Counted from the first letter of the stretch, positions 36,337 to 46,495 are shown. The stretch is 64,000 bases of DNA from Sulfitobacter sp. M05 (GCF_029285175.1 NZ_JABEDH010000006.1:92743-156742); one strand, 5' to 3'. Made by a program: numbers and translations. The notes: generated from the letters alone by a model not told the origin.

Positions 36337-37410
36337 TCAGTTACTCAGCACTTTGAATTCAATGCGCCGGTTCGCCCAACGCCCCTTAATGGTATCGTTC
36401 GTGGCAATCGGGCTGCTTTCGCCATAGCCTTTGCTGACCAGAACATTCGGATCAAGGTCGCGCGATTGCAGATACCGTTTGACCGATGCCGCGCGTTTTT
36501 CCGACAGGCTTTGATTGCTGGCCTCACTGCCAACAGAATCCGTATGCCCGCCCACTTCGATAACCATATTGGGGCAACGGGCGATGATGCCGGCCAGACT
36601 GTTCAACAAGGGTTCGCTTTTGGGATCATGGCGCGCACTGCCTGATGGAAAGTAAATATTCCCGGTCCGGGAGAGAATTTCAAACCGCCCTTTACAGGCT
36701 TCACGGTCAAAATCCCCTTCCACCTCAAGCGCAACCGATGCCGGTTCTTCTGTCGCTGCCGGTGCAACCGCCGCTGTTGTACCGGAGCGGCCAAAAACGA
36801 AATCAAATGAAATCGTTGCCGAGGGCACAATCGTCACATTCGCCGCATCCTGAAGCTTGCCCAGACCTTCGGTCAGATTGAAGTCATCCACGCTCACCGA
36901 AATCGGTGTGGTGCTTGCCACGGAAACAAGGTCTTCACTCAGCAGAGTCACGGCGACATCCGCATCAAATGTCTTGCTGACCCCGTGCAAATCCATCGTA
37001 TAGCTGACCGGCACCGTCTTGCGCCGCACTTTCTCCAGATCATCCAATACCGCGGCGTCGATCTGTGTCTTGATCACCGCAGTCGGGAATTTGAAAGTTT
37101 CAAAAAACAGAAACCGCATCCGCACATTACGCAGATCAATCTTTGTATCCACAGAATCCAGCAGGACCCGCACTTCGCTTGCCCCGTCTGGCGCAATCGT
37201 GCCCTCCAGTGTGGCAAAGCTGCTGGATTCCACCACAGTCTGTTTCTTTACCGACTGAAAATTCAGCGCGGACATTTCCGGCTGCAAGGTCCAGCCACCC
37301 GAAAACGGATTCTGTTGTGCCTGCGCCCCCGCGCCAAAGGCCATAAATAAGACGCTGGCGGCCAGCACAACGGCAACGCCGATATCTCGGAATCTTCTCA
37401 AAAAAATCAT
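36337..37410 (-). CDS. YceI-like plus OmpA-family envelope protein
   Basis: About 357 residues, start chosen at the ATG with GGAG 7 nt upstream (a longer frame begins at 37443). A signal peptide ends GAGAQA. Residues about 35-205 resemble a YceI-like lipocalin barrel (WTLQPEMSALNFQSVKK, GTIAPDG, VPVSYTMDLHGVSK). The C-terminal OmpA domain (about 245-355) has the peptidoglycan-binding block GHTDSVGSEASNQSLSEKRA and a matching NRRIEFKV end. It should sit in the periplasm tethered to the cell wall. It is followed by the caspase-like gene. Confidence 0.85.
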   Translation of the reverse strand: MIFLRRFRDIGVAVVLAASVLFMAFGAGAQAQQNPFSGGWTLQPEMSALNFQSVKKQTVVESSSFATLEGTIAPDGASEVRVLLDSVDTKIDLRNVRMRFLFFETFKFPTAVIKTQIDAAVLDDLEKVRRKTVPVSYTMDLHGVSKTFDADVAVTLLSEDLVSVASTTPISVSVDDFNLTEGLGKLQDAANVTIVPSATISFDFVFGRSGTTAAVAPAATEEPASVALEVEGDFDREACKGRFEILSRTGNIYFPSGSARHDPKSEPLLNSLAGIIARCPNMVIEVGGHTDSVGSEASNQSLSEKRAASVKRYLQSRDLDPNVLVSKGYGESSPIATNDTIKGRWANRRIEFKVLSN

Positions 37411-37505
37411 TTTATTCTCCAGTATGCCCGAAAATCCGGGCAAGAGCGGTTTGGCTTAAATCACCGGTATTCTTACACGACACCGGCTTTCGGGCCATAG
37501 ATTTT

Positions 37506-38240
37506 TTATTGCCCGCGGCCCTGCGTGGCCTCGCCGGCCACAAATCGTTCTGCCCGCAACAGATCATCAGGTGTAGTAATCTTGAAATTCGCCGGATCAC
37601 CGCGCACGATTTGCACCCGCGTTCCCATGGCCCGGACAATTTCAACATCATCGGCTGCGTCGCCCACATAGGATAGATGGGCGCGGTGCAGGGTGTCAAA
37701 ATGGAACCCCTGCGGTGTCTGCGCGCGCCAAAGACCATCACGCGCCACCGGCGCAATCGCTGCCCCTTCTTCAGCACGCCACAAGGCATCGACAACCGGC
37801 AACGCCGCAAAGGCGGCCTGGGCCTCTGTTAGTCCCGCCATGACATCACGCACAATTTGCGGCGTTACAAATGCCCGCGCGCCATCATGCACCAACACCT
37901 GAGCGGGCCTGCTGTCTGGCGCGTGACCGGCAAGAGCGTCAAGACCGTTCAAAACCGATTGCACCCGCGTTTCTCCGCCATGGGTCGCAGGCAAAAGACG
38001 GCAGTCTTCCACCCCTTGCAACGCATGTGAATACAGGCCCTGATCATCCGCATGAATTACGGTCTGAACCAGCGATATTTCCGGCAGCGATAAAAAGGTC
38101 TCCAGACAGCGGCGCAGCGCACAGACACCCGCCACCGGCAGATATTGTTTCGGCGTTTCGGATCCGAACCTGCGGCCCCGGCCTGCCGCGACGATTAAGA
38201 CCGCCGTTGTGTTACTCAAATGTGCAGGTGACTCGTTCAT
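37506..38240 (-). CDS. ispD: 2-C-methyl-D-erythritol 4-phosphate cytidylyltransferase
   Basis: A 244-residue stand-alone IspD, the CTP-dependent third step of the MEP isoprenoid pathway. The nucleotide-binding block is AAGRGRRFG with TPKQYLPVAG. Later motifs are TPQGF and FKITTPDDL. The usual HDAARPF reads HDGARAF here, a small deviation beside the active site. In many alphaproteobacteria this activity is fused to IspF; no ispF is next to it. It lies 47 bp after the iorB stop, on the same strand. An isolated copy near a plasmid replicon could be either the only copy or a second one. Confidence 0.88.
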   Translation of the reverse strand: MNESPAHLSNTTAVLIVAAGRGRRFGSETPKQYLPVAGVCALRRCLETFLSLPEISLVQTVIHADDQGLYSHALQGVEDCRLLPATHGGETRVQSVLNGLDALAGHAPDSRPAQVLVHDGARAFVTPQIVRDVMAGLTEAQAAFAALPVVDALWRAEEGAAIAPVARDGLWRAQTPQGFHFDTLHRAHLSYVGDAADDVEIVRAMGTRVQIVRGDPANFKITTPDDLLRAERFVAGEATQGRGQ

Positions 38241-38286
38241 ATCACCTGCACATCTACAACATTATCTGTTCCGTGACAGCCGCGCG

Positions 38287-39825
38287 TCAGACAAAACTGC
38301 GCACCGTGCGCAGCGCACCATCTAATGCCGTGCCTTCCGGGTCTTGCAAGGCCGCTTCACGCAAGCGGTTCATCCACGCCGCAGCATCATCACGCCCTTT
38401 CAACAATTCTGCCGCCCCCATGACGCTGCTGAACTTTGTCAGCCCCCGCGCATGAGTGTCAGAATACCCTTTGACCAAACGCCGGTTCTTCAACATCTCG
38501 ACCGCCAGCGCATAATCGCTTTCCAATACCGCCAGACTATCGGCAAGCCAGGCCTTCAGATGCCCCTCCTCAACCTGATGGCGCCGGGTTTTCATACGAT
38601 ATCGTTTCAGACCACCCAGAAAATGCAGCATGATAAATGCGCGTAATGTATGGGTGCGCAGCCGCCGCCCCTTGCCAAACAACCGCGATAGCAAGGCCAT
38701 ACGCTTCGGGTTGGCCTCCCATTTCGCCCCCATGCCCGCGGGCATCAGGCTCGCCACCTCTTCGGCGCGGGGGTGAAAAAACTCGGTCAACTCAACCAGA
38801 TTGGCATCACCTGCCCCCATTTCCTGACGGATACGGTCCAGTCGCGGGGCACGGGTTTTCAAATCGGCCACCCGGATGATGTCATCATAGGCCATGGCAT
38901 TGGCAATGTATTTCGCCGCCGTCGCACTTAGCGCCCATTCCTGCACGACACTGTCGCGCGCAACCACATCTTCCAGCCGGTCAAGATAGACACGCCCATA
39001 GGCACAGTCCTGAAAATCAACGACCTTGGTCAACCCCGCCAGCGCCATGTCACGCACCGGTTCGGGCAACCCGTTCGCCCGTGCCAACAGCCCTTGCCAC
39101 GTCTGTAACTCCGATGCAGGCCCCTGCAACGCAGACACCGGTGCCGGGGCCTCGACTTCCGTCGCCTCTGCCGGCCCGTTTACAGCCACATCAAATCCGG
39201 CAGCAAAGGCCCGCAAGGAGGCCTCGACACCCTTGCCACTTGCCCGGATTGCATCTTCGAAAGCTTCTCGCGGGAAGGGCAACGCCCCTGAACCCGCAAG
39301 CGCCCCGAACAGGCTGGATGAAATCACCGATCCCTGTTCAACGGCCAACCGGTCCATATCCGCCAGAACAAGCTGTTGCGCAGCAATCTCTGCGGCGGCA
39401 ATCACCTCATCGGCATTGGCAATACCATCCCCCGGTGCCATCTTTTCCGAAACCGCCAGGGCGCGATGCGTCGATCCGATCAACACCGTTCGGTCCGGAG
39501 TCACAAACCCACGTATGATTGACCGGCCTACCTCCATCATCTCTGACGCGATCAGGATATCAACATCCCCCGCCGACGGGGCCAGCGCATAAACCGGCGA
39601 CTGGTCCGCCGCCGCCATCATCTCGACGTAATACACCGTGGCACCTGTGCGTTGGGAAACCCCCGCAACGCTGGTGGCCTGACAGGTATAGCCCTGCGCC
39701 CGCGCCACGGATTCGACCCAGCTGGTTAAAACACCACCACCCTGTCCGCCCACAGCCATAATCACCAGTTTTATAATCTGGCCAGTACGCGGATCGGGGG
39801 TCTTTTGGGGTAACACCATGTTCAT
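38287..39825 (-). CDS. iorB: indolepyruvate ferredoxin oxidoreductase, beta subunit (long form)
   Basis: A 512-residue subunit. The N-terminal part (about 1-200) is the gamma-type domain of 2-oxoacid:ferredoxin oxidoreductases (VMAVGGQGGGVLTSWVESVARAQG). The long C-terminal half is a helical extension (DUF6537 type) found in these proteins of alphaproteobacteria. With IorA it converts aryl pyruvates, from aromatic amino acid transamination, to aryl-acetyl-CoA and reduces ferredoxin. It overlaps iorA by 4 bp. Confidence 0.9.
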   Translation of the reverse strand: MNMVLPQKTPDPRTGQIIKLVIMAVGGQGGGVLTSWVESVARAQGYTCQATSVAGVSQRTGATVYYVEMMAAADQSPVYALAPSAGDVDILIASEMMEVGRSIIRGFVTPDRTVLIGSTHRALAVSEKMAPGDGIANADEVIAAAEIAAQQLVLADMDRLAVEQGSVISSSLFGALAGSGALPFPREAFEDAIRASGKGVEASLRAFAAGFDVAVNGPAEATEVEAPAPVSALQGPASELQTWQGLLARANGLPEPVRDMALAGLTKVVDFQDCAYGRVYLDRLEDVVARDSVVQEWALSATAAKYIANAMAYDDIIRVADLKTRAPRLDRIRQEMGAGDANLVELTEFFHPRAEEVASLMPAGMGAKWEANPKRMALLSRLFGKGRRLRTHTLRAFIMLHFLGGLKRYRMKTRRHQVEEGHLKAWLADSLAVLESDYALAVEMLKNRRLVKGYSDTHARGLTKFSSVMGAAELLKGRDDAAAWMNRLREAALQDPEGTALDGALRTVRSFV

Positions 39826-41972
39826 TGAACCGCCCCTTCCAGCCGCAACCGCCGGTTATCGCGGCGGGTCTGCAACCAGCCGATGACCTTGCTGCGCAAA
39901 CCGGCGCGCCATGTCTCGAACCCGCTGGGGTTATGCACCACATCCGCCCGGTAGAACGACGGGCATAGAACCGCCGCATCGGCAACTTCGCCGCAGTTCC
40001 CGCAACCCACACAGGTCTGATCAATATGCGCAATCGGATCATCCCGTAGCGGATCATCCAGACGCTTTAACGATAGGGAAGGACAGCCAGACAACCGAAT
40101 ACAGGCGTGATCCCCGGTGCAAACATCACTATCCACACCAAAACGGGGCACATCCACGCGCCGGCCTTCCTTGATCGCCTTATTGCGAATGGGTTTCTCG
40201 CGGCGTTGCTTGTTCAGCATACATTCAGACGAGGCAACGATCACCTTTGGCCCTTTGAAATCCGTCGTCAGCGCCTCGCGCACGGTGTCACGCACATGAC
40301 CCACATCATAGGTGTGATCAATCTGGCGAATCCATTCCACGCCGACACCTTTCAAGGCTTCCTTGATCGGATTGCCGGTGGATTTGGTGTCATTCTGCGC
40401 GCGGCTTGAAAGAACATCCTGCCCGCCCGTCGCAGCCGAATAATAGTTATCGACGATCACCACCACATTGTCAGACTTGTTGAACACCATGTTGCCAATC
40501 GAGGAACTCAGCCCGTTGTGCCAGAAACCACCATCGCCCAGCATCGAAATGGCGCGACGCTCCCCGCCCCCGTCAAAGGCCGCATTCGCCGCAGGGCCAA
40601 GCCCGTATCCCATGGTCGCCCCGCCAATTTCAAACGGCGGCAAAGACCCGAACAGATGACAGCCGATGTCGCCGGTGATCTGGTGCTTGCCCAGCTCCTG
40701 CTGGACCAGCTTTATCCCGGCAAAGATCGGGCGTTCCGGACAGCCGGTGCAAAACCCTGGCGGACGGATCGGCACGGTTTCACTCAGATCGGGTATCGCC
40801 GGTGCCTCCATGTTCGGCGCGCGCACCTGACCGGGCAACATCTCGGGGGCGGCGGATTTCAAAAACGCTGTTACCCCGTCCAACAACACTTGACCGGTAT
40901 ACTCCCCCGCCATCGGCAGCACATCCTTGCCGTAAAGCTTCAGCTGCCGGCCCGCTTTGAACAGAAACGATCCAAGCTGTTGTTCGATGTGATCCGGTTG
41001 CCCTTCCTCGACAATCATCACGTGATCCTTGCCGTCACAAAAGGCGTCAAATTCGTCTCTAACAATAGGGTAGGTGACGTTCAGGCAATAGATCGGCACC
41101 TCAGTGTTGCCAAACACATCCGCCAGCCCCAGCCGTTGCAGCGCACGGATCAACCCGTTGTACATGCCGCCCTGCACGACGATGCCCAGCTTGGCTTTTT
41201 GTGGCCCGAACACCTCGTTCAGCTTGTTTTCGACAATAAACTTTTCGGCAGCCGGCCAACGGTTTTCGATTTTGTCCTGTTCATGCAGATAGGACATCGG
41301 CGGCAGAACCACACGGTTAAAGTCGGACTGCGGGTTGGCTATGGCATCCTTAACCGTCATCGGCGGCCGCACGTTATCGCGGGTCGCGAAACTGCCGGTG
41401 ACATGACAGGAGCGGATTCGCACCATCAACATCACAGGCGTATTGCTGGCCTCGCTCAACTCGAATCCGTCTTTCACCGCTTTGGTAATCGACGGCAGGT
41501 TCGGGCGCGGATCCAGCATCCAGAACTGCGATTTCATCGCGAATCCGTGGCTGCGTTCCTGCATGATCGACGATCCCTCGCCGTAGTCTTCGCCGACGAT
41601 GATCAGCGCGCCACCATTCACACCTGAGGAACACAGGTTCGCCAAAGCGTCAGAGGCCACGTTAACCCCAACCGGCCCTTTGAAAGTGACCGCACCACGG
41701 ATCGGATAATGGACCGAGGCCGCCAGCATCGCCGCGGCCGCCGCCTCTGACGCATTTGCCTCAAAGCGCACGCCAAGTTCGCCCATCAACTCTTCTGCGT
41801 CCGCCAACACATCCATCAGATGCGAAATCGGGGCCCCCTGATAGCCGCCAACATATCCGACGCCGTTTTCCAACAAGGCCTTGGTGATGGCCAGAATGCC
41901 CTCGCCCGTAAAGACATCACCATCCCCTTTGCGCAGGTGTTCCACCTCCGCCTTAAATGAGCGTTCAGCCAT
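39822..41972 (-). CDS. iorA: indolepyruvate ferredoxin oxidoreductase, alpha subunit
   Basis: A 716-residue thiamine-diphosphate enzyme. The N-terminal pyrimidine-binding half has GVGYVGGYQGAPISHLMD. The diphosphate-binding domain carries MLGDGGFWHNGLSSS and the later VVIVDNYYSAATGG. The C-terminus carries cysteines for Fe-S clusters (CTGDHACIRLSGCPSL and CVGCGNCGE). It is the first gene of iorA-iorB, 9 bp after a MarR gene on the same strand. Confidence 0.92.
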   Translation of the reverse strand: MAERSFKAEVEHLRKGDGDVFTGEGILAITKALLENGVGYVGGYQGAPISHLMDVLADAEELMGELGVRFEANASEAAAAAMLAASVHYPIRGAVTFKGPVGVNVASDALANLCSSGVNGGALIIVGEDYGEGSSIMQERSHGFAMKSQFWMLDPRPNLPSITKAVKDGFELSEASNTPVMLMVRIRSCHVTGSFATRDNVRPPMTVKDAIANPQSDFNRVVLPPMSYLHEQDKIENRWPAAEKFIVENKLNEVFGPQKAKLGIVVQGGMYNGLIRALQRLGLADVFGNTEVPIYCLNVTYPIVRDEFDAFCDGKDHVMIVEEGQPDHIEQQLGSFLFKAGRQLKLYGKDVLPMAGEYTGQVLLDGVTAFLKSAAPEMLPGQVRAPNMEAPAIPDLSETVPIRPPGFCTGCPERPIFAGIKLVQQELGKHQITGDIGCHLFGSLPPFEIGGATMGYGLGPAANAAFDGGGERRAISMLGDGGFWHNGLSSSIGNMVFNKSDNVVVIVDNYYSAATGGQDVLSSRAQNDTKSTGNPIKEALKGVGVEWIRQIDHTYDVGHVRDTVREALTTDFKGPKVIVASSECMLNKQRREKPIRNKAIKEGRRVDVPRFGVDSDVCTGDHACIRLSGCPSLSLKRLDDPLRDDPIAHIDQTCVGCGNCGEVADAAVLCPSFYRADVVHNPSGFETWRAGLRSKVIGWLQTRRDNRRLRLEGAVQ

Positions 41973-41981
41973 TTTCTCTCC

Positions 41982-42461
41982 CTAGAAGTCATGTTTGCGG
42001 ACGTTGCGCAAAATGCTTTGCAACGTGCCGACAAAGGCGCGTTTTTCCGCCTCGCCAATACCTTTGAACATCGCATCATAAGACGCGGACATATGCGGCC
42101 AAAGCCGCCCGTATACTTCGCGACCAGCATCGGTAATGAATACCCGTGTGGCGCGGCTGTCTTGTTGATCGGTCTCGCGGCGGATCAACCCGTTGTGATC
42201 AAGCGTGTCTAACGCACGGCTTAGGGTCGATTGCTGCACAACCGCGTAGACTGCCAGTTCACGAATTAGAATACCGTCGATGACCGACAAAACCGCAAGC
42301 GAGCGCATCTGCGGCGTGGTCAACCCCTGCTCTGCCATCTCGCTAGCCATCGCCGCATTATAGCGGCCAATGATCCGGTTCATCAGATAGGGCGCGAAAT
42401 TCTCAAGGCCCATTTCGCCCAAGTCAGGCGCATCCTTGCGCGAGGTCTCTGTTTTATTCAT
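41982..42461 (-). CDS. MarR-family transcriptional regulator
   Basis: A 159-residue winged-helix regulator. Core: LTTPQMRSLAVLSV, then AVVQQSTLSRALDTLDHNGLIRRE as recognition helix and wing base, and TDAGREVYGRL. Such proteins usually repress degradation or efflux genes and release DNA on binding an aromatic acid. It lies inside the operon FAD enzyme, MarR, iorA, iorB, overlapping the FAD gene by 4 bp, so it likely controls this cassette. Confidence 0.92.
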   Translation of the reverse strand: MNKTETSRKDAPDLGEMGLENFAPYLMNRIIGRYNAAMASEMAEQGLTTPQMRSLAVLSVIDGILIRELAVYAVVQQSTLSRALDTLDHNGLIRRETDQQDSRATRVFITDAGREVYGRLWPHMSASYDAMFKGIGEAEKRAFVGTLQSILRNVRKHDF

Positions 42462-44020
42462 GCGCCCAGTCCTTTTGCAACATTTAACCCGGACCCACCG
42501 CCCAGCCCCGGCCCCGGATGGGTTGAGGCACCGATATGATACAGGTTCTTCACCGATGTGCCGTTATTGACCTGCCCGGCGACCGGACGCCAGACAAAGA
42601 ACTGGTCAAGCGTACACGCGCCGCCATAGGGGTCACCGCCCACAAGATTTACATTCATCTGCTCCAGATCGCGCGGCGAATAGGCCCGCCGTTTCAGCTT
42701 GATCCGGTCCCAGTTCTTGATGTGGCGGGACAGGATACCTTCGATCCGGTCGGCAAAGGCCTCGCGCATCTCTTCTGTCCAGTCCGGCACTGTTTCAATC
42801 TGGCCGGCGGCATCACCTTTGATGGCGCTTGGCGCATCGGGAATTTGCAGCCACAGGATCGCCTTGCCTTCGGGGCACCGCCCGGGATCAAGCCGGTTTG
42901 GCTGTCCCACACAGATGGTCGGCACGGCGGGCAACATCCCACGCTCTGCCTCATTGCTGGATTTTGATACCGCATCAATGCCATCCGTCAAATGGATCAG
43001 CGCGACATCCTCCAACCCGGCACTTTGCCATTCAACCGCACCATCCAACGCGTAATGCAGTTGGAAATTACCGCGTCCGTGGCGATATTTCTTGGTCGTT
43101 TCAGGCTGTGACTGTCCAGCCAGCAACCCGTCATAAAGCTGCCCCGGGGCAGTACTGGCGATGATATTCTTAGCCAGTATTTTCTCTTCTTGCGCTGTCT
43201 CTATGCCGATGGCCCTGCCCTTTTCGACAATGATCTTGGTGGCTTCGACGCCCGTGCGCACAACGCCACCTTTCGCTTCAATCAAAGACCGGAACGCCGC
43301 CGCCGCCTGCCCTGCGCCACCTTTGACCACGGGGGCACCTGCCGCTTCCAAAGCAAAGGCAATCACCCGCGACATCTGCCCGCCATAGGTCGCTTCAGGT
43401 GTCAAACCAACATGCAACACCCAAGCCGCCCAAAGCGCCTGAACATCTGCCGAGGCATACCGCGTTTCAAGCCAGCCACGCGATGGCTCCAATGCTTCGC
43501 CAAACCATGTCTTGAGCGGGCCAAGCCCCTTTTTCCACGCCTGTTTTGCCAGCAACATCAGTGCTTGTCGTGACCACAACGGCTGTCCCAGCAGCGCAAA
43601 CAGGAAATCGGCATCGGCCTCGATCGCGCCGACATCGGCGGCGTGCTGATCACCATCCCCTGCGCCACATGCATTAAACGCGGCAACATTGGCCGCCCGG
43701 TCCATGCCCAAAACAAGGTTCGAGCCGTCCGGGCGCAAAGCCGCTGTGGGGTGGGCGCTGTGACAGAATGCCAACCCGTGTTCGGCCAGATCCTCTGCCA
43801 GTCCGGCATAGGCCGGGCTGGTCAGGAACAGCACAAAGGTTGCCGCCATCACATCATGATGAAACCCCGGAAGCGTAACCGCATCAGAAGTATACATACA
43901 GCCGCCAACGCGGTCCTCGCGTTCGACCACCAGCACGCTATCGCCTTTGCGCGACAACATCGCGGCCGCCACCAAAGCATTGATGCCCGAGCCGATAATC
44001 AGATGATCAAACGCTGCCAC
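42458..44020 (-). CDS. phytoene-desaturase-like NAD(P)/FAD-dependent oxidoreductase (1)
   Basis: About 520 residues from a GTG at 44020 after AAGG; a TTG at 44041 would overlap the upstream gene. The dinucleotide-binding fold reads LIIGSGINALVAAAMLSRKG, with VVEREDRVGGCMYT. The C-terminal FAD contact is LYHIGASTHPGPGLGGGSG. It is related to carotenoid and amine oxidoreductases, but no carotenoid genes are nearby. A second protein of the same type is encoded divergently at 44927. With the ior genes it may process a reduced aromatic or a diamine. The substrate is unknown. Confidence 0.85.
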   Translation of the reverse strand: MAAFDHLIIGSGINALVAAAMLSRKGDSVLVVEREDRVGGCMYTSDAVTLPGFHHDVMAATFVLFLTSPAYAGLAEDLAEHGLAFCHSAHPTAALRPDGSNLVLGMDRAANVAAFNACGAGDGDQHAADVGAIEADADFLFALLGQPLWSRQALMLLAKQAWKKGLGPLKTWFGEALEPSRGWLETRYASADVQALWAAWVLHVGLTPEATYGGQMSRVIAFALEAAGAPVVKGGAGQAAAAFRSLIEAKGGVVRTGVEATKIIVEKGRAIGIETAQEEKILAKNIIASTAPGQLYDGLLAGQSQPETTKKYRHGRGNFQLHYALDGAVEWQSAGLEDVALIHLTDGIDAVSKSSNEAERGMLPAVPTICVGQPNRLDPGRCPEGKAILWLQIPDAPSAIKGDAAGQIETVPDWTEEMREAFADRIEGILSRHIKNWDRIKLKRRAYSPRDLEQMNVNLVGGDPYGGACTLDQFFVWRPVAGQVNNGTSVKNLYHIGASTHPGPGLGGGSGLNVAKGLGA

Positions 44021-44024
44021 AGGA

Positions 44025-44816
44025 TCAGGCCTTGGGCACAAGCGCGAGCGCCCGAATCGGCGATCCGGTGCCGTCCTTGATCTTCAACGGTGCCGCAATC
44101 AGCACCGCACCTTTGGCCGGCAATTTCGATAGATTGGTCAAGGACGCCAGACCGAAACAGTTGTCCCGATGCAAAAGGTTATGCGCTGGATAGGGCGGCT
44201 CCATCCCGCCGGCCTGTCCCGCATCCGTACCAATGCACTGAGTGCCCCAACCAACAATCTTCTTGCTCAGCAGGTATTCAATACAGTCCGGTGTCGGCCC
44301 AGGTGAATGCGGGCCGGTTTCATCAGCATTCAAAAACTTGGCCTCATCATCCACACGCGAATCCCAATCGGTGCGCATGACAACCCATTCGCCCGCACCA
44401 ATCTCGCCATGCTCTTCTTCCCATGCTTTCACACCCTCTGCCGTCAGCAGGAAATCTTCGTTCTCGGCAGATTGTGCTGAACAATCAATCACGTTGACCG
44501 GTGCCACAAGCCGTTGCACGTCCAGCTTGTCAGTGAACCCGTCCGCGTGGTCCTTGCCGGTGATCCAGTGGTGCGGCGCGTCAAAATGCGTGCCAGAGTG
44601 TTCTCCCAACACCATCCAGTTCCACGCAAAAAACGGGCCGTCATTGTCATATTCCGAAATCTTGTGAATCTCGACTTTGGGTGTGGCTTTGGCAAAATCT
44701 GCCGGCAGCTGGATGATCGGCGTCTCCGGTCCCAAAACGCCTGTCAGGTCGACAACTTCGACCCCGCCAGAAAGGAGCATTGCCCCCAAATTACCTACTA
44801 CATCTGATCCGTTCAT
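44025..44816 (-). CDS. cyclase-family hydrolase, kynurenine-formamidase-like
   Basis: A 263-residue protein with the metal-binding motif HSGTHFDAPHHW of the cyclase/kynurenine formamidase family, and VVMRTDWDSR and CIGTDAGQ later. These enzymes hydrolyse cyclic amides or formamides with a divalent metal. The ATG at 44816 has GGGGAGAG 5 nt upstream; the frame is open further. It starts the leftward cassette, and the FAD enzyme follows at once. It lies 110 bp from the divergent FAD gene. Confidence 0.87.
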   Translation of the reverse strand: MNGSDVVGNLGAMLLSGGVEVVDLTGVLGPETPIIQLPADFAKATPKVEIHKISEYDNDGPFFAWNWMVLGEHSGTHFDAPHHWITGKDHADGFTDKLDVQRLVAPVNVIDCSAQSAENEDFLLTAEGVKAWEEEHGEIGAGEWVVMRTDWDSRVDDEAKFLNADETGPHSPGPTPDCIEYLLSKKIVGWGTQCIGTDAGQAGGMEPPYPAHNLLHRDNCFGLASLTNLSKLPAKGAVLIAAPLKIKDGTGSPIRALALVPKA

Positions 44817-44926
44817 TTCACTCTCCCCTGAAATGCGCAGGTTCTCCCCGCGGTTGTATCCCGATTCAAAGCTAGACAAATTTATATGCGTTTGCAATTA
44901 TCTTATGGTGGGGGGACGAAACAAAT

Positions 44927-46495
44927 ATGCCGAACAAGCCGGATGCAATCATCATTGGTGCAGGCCATAATTCGCTGGCTTGCGCCTGCCATCTTGCCGC
45001 ACGGGGCTGGAAAGTCGCTGTTTATGAACAGGCTTCTGAACCCGGCGGCGCGGTCAAAACCGGCGCATATACCCAGCCGGGATTTCGCCATGATTGGGCG
45101 GCGATGAACCTGTCACTTTTTGCAGGATCGGCATTTCATACTGAAAATGCTGAAGAACTTGCCAAACACGGGTTGGCCTTTGCGCCCACGGGCAATCCCT
45201 TTGCTTCGGTTTTCCCAGATGGGCGTTGGCTGGGAATCTCAAACGATGCGGCCCTGACGACCGCCCGTGTGCGTGGGTTTTCACAGGCCGATGCCAGAGC
45301 ATGGAGCGCCCTGACCGAGAGTTTCCCGTCAGAGGCCGAATCGATTTTTGCGGTGCTGGGGGCACCGATGAACCTACGCGCTGTTTCAACTTTGGGTTGG
45401 AATACCTGGCGCAAACGCGGTGGTGGCGGCACCCTTGATCTGGCCCGATTCCTGATGATGTCACCGCGCGCCTGGCTGGATCAAACCTTTGAATCCGATC
45501 ACGTCAAAGCCACGCTTGCGGCTTGGGGTATGCACCTTGATTTTGCCCCCGACATCGCTGGCGGGGCCGTGTTCCCCTACCTTGAAGCGATGGCGGGACA
45601 GGCGTTTGGCATGGTGCTGGGACAGGGCGGGGCCGATACCATGACCAAGGCAATGGTCAGCATGATCGAAGCGCGCGGCGGTAGCGTGCATTGCGACTCC
45701 AAGGTGACAGGCATCAAACATGCCGCTGGCCGGGCCTTTGGCATCATCTTGCAGGACGGTACCGTGATTGAAGCGGAAAAAGCCGTGATTGCCAATGTAT
45801 CACCCGCCGGCCTGCTCAAATTGACCGACGGCACCGGCGATGCGCAGCACGATCAGGCGATGGCCACCTATCAACACGCGCCAGGCACAATGATGATCCA
45901 TCTTGCCATGGACGCACTGCCCGATTGGAGCGCGCCGGAATTGAAACGGTTCGCCTATGTACATCTTGCACCATCACTCGACCAGATGGCCCGCACCTAC
46001 GCACAGGCCAAGGCCGGAATGTTACCTGATGAACCGGTGATCGTCTGTGGTCAGCCCACCGTCGTCGATCCGTCACGCGCCCCTGCGGGCAAACACGTTC
46101 TTTGGTTGCAGGTGCGTATGGCACCGGGTCAGATCAAGGGCGATGCCGGCGGCACCATTGCTGCCAGAAACTGGCAGGATGCCGCGCAGCCTTTTGCGGA
46201 TCGGGCGCTGGATATTCTTGAACGCTATGCGCCGGGAACCCGCGGTAAAATTCTGGGCCAGCATATTGTCACACCTGACATGCTGGCGGCGGATAACCCC
46301 AATCTTGTCGGCGGTGATCAGATCTGCGGCAGCCATCATTTACACCAACATTTTATGAACCGGCCTGCACGCGGATATGCCGACGGCACGACACCAATCA
46401 AGAACCTTTACCACACAGGGGCTGCGGTTTGGCCGGGGGCCGGAACCGGTGCGGGATCAGGCACTATGCTTGCAAGGAAACTAGCCGGAAATTGA
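44927..46495 (+). CDS. phytoene-desaturase-like NAD(P)/FAD-dependent oxidoreductase (2)
   Basis: A 522-residue relative of the protein encoded at 42458. The Rossmann fold is AIIIGAGHNSLACACHLAARG with YEQASEPGGAVKTG. The C-terminal FAD motif is LYHTGAAVWPGAGTGAGSG. It heads the rightward unit followed by a peptide-type importer, with a 31-bp gap before the binding-protein gene. A pair of such enzymes in one cassette suggests a multi-step oxidation or a two-subunit complex, which is an inference. Confidence 0.87.
   Translation: MPNKPDAIIIGAGHNSLACACHLAARGWKVAVYEQASEPGGAVKTGAYTQPGFRHDWAAMNLSLFAGSAFHTENAEELAKHGLAFAPTGNPFASVFPDGRWLGISNDAALTTARVRGFSQADARAWSALTESFPSEAESIFAVLGAPMNLRAVSTLGWNTWRKRGGGGTLDLARFLMMSPRAWLDQTFESDHVKATLAAWGMHLDFAPDIAGGAVFPYLEAMAGQAFGMVLGQGGADTMTKAMVSMIEARGGSVHCDSKVTGIKHAAGRAFGIILQDGTVIEAEKAVIANVSPAGLLKLTDGTGDAQHDQAMATYQHAPGTMMIHLAMDALPDWSAPELKRFAYVHLAPSLDQMARTYAQAKAGMLPDEPVIVCGQPTVVDPSRAPAGKHVLWLQVRMAPGQIKGDAGGTIAARNWQDAAQPFADRALDILERYAPGTRGKILGQHIVTPDMLAADNPNLVGGDQICGSHHLHQHFMNRPARGYADGTTPIKNLYHTGAAVWPGAGTGAGSGTMLARKLAGN

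Noticed and set aside
37412..37810. A leftward frame over the end of ispD
   Set aside because: Out-of-frame shadow of ispD; its product is rich in Arg and Cys with no motif.
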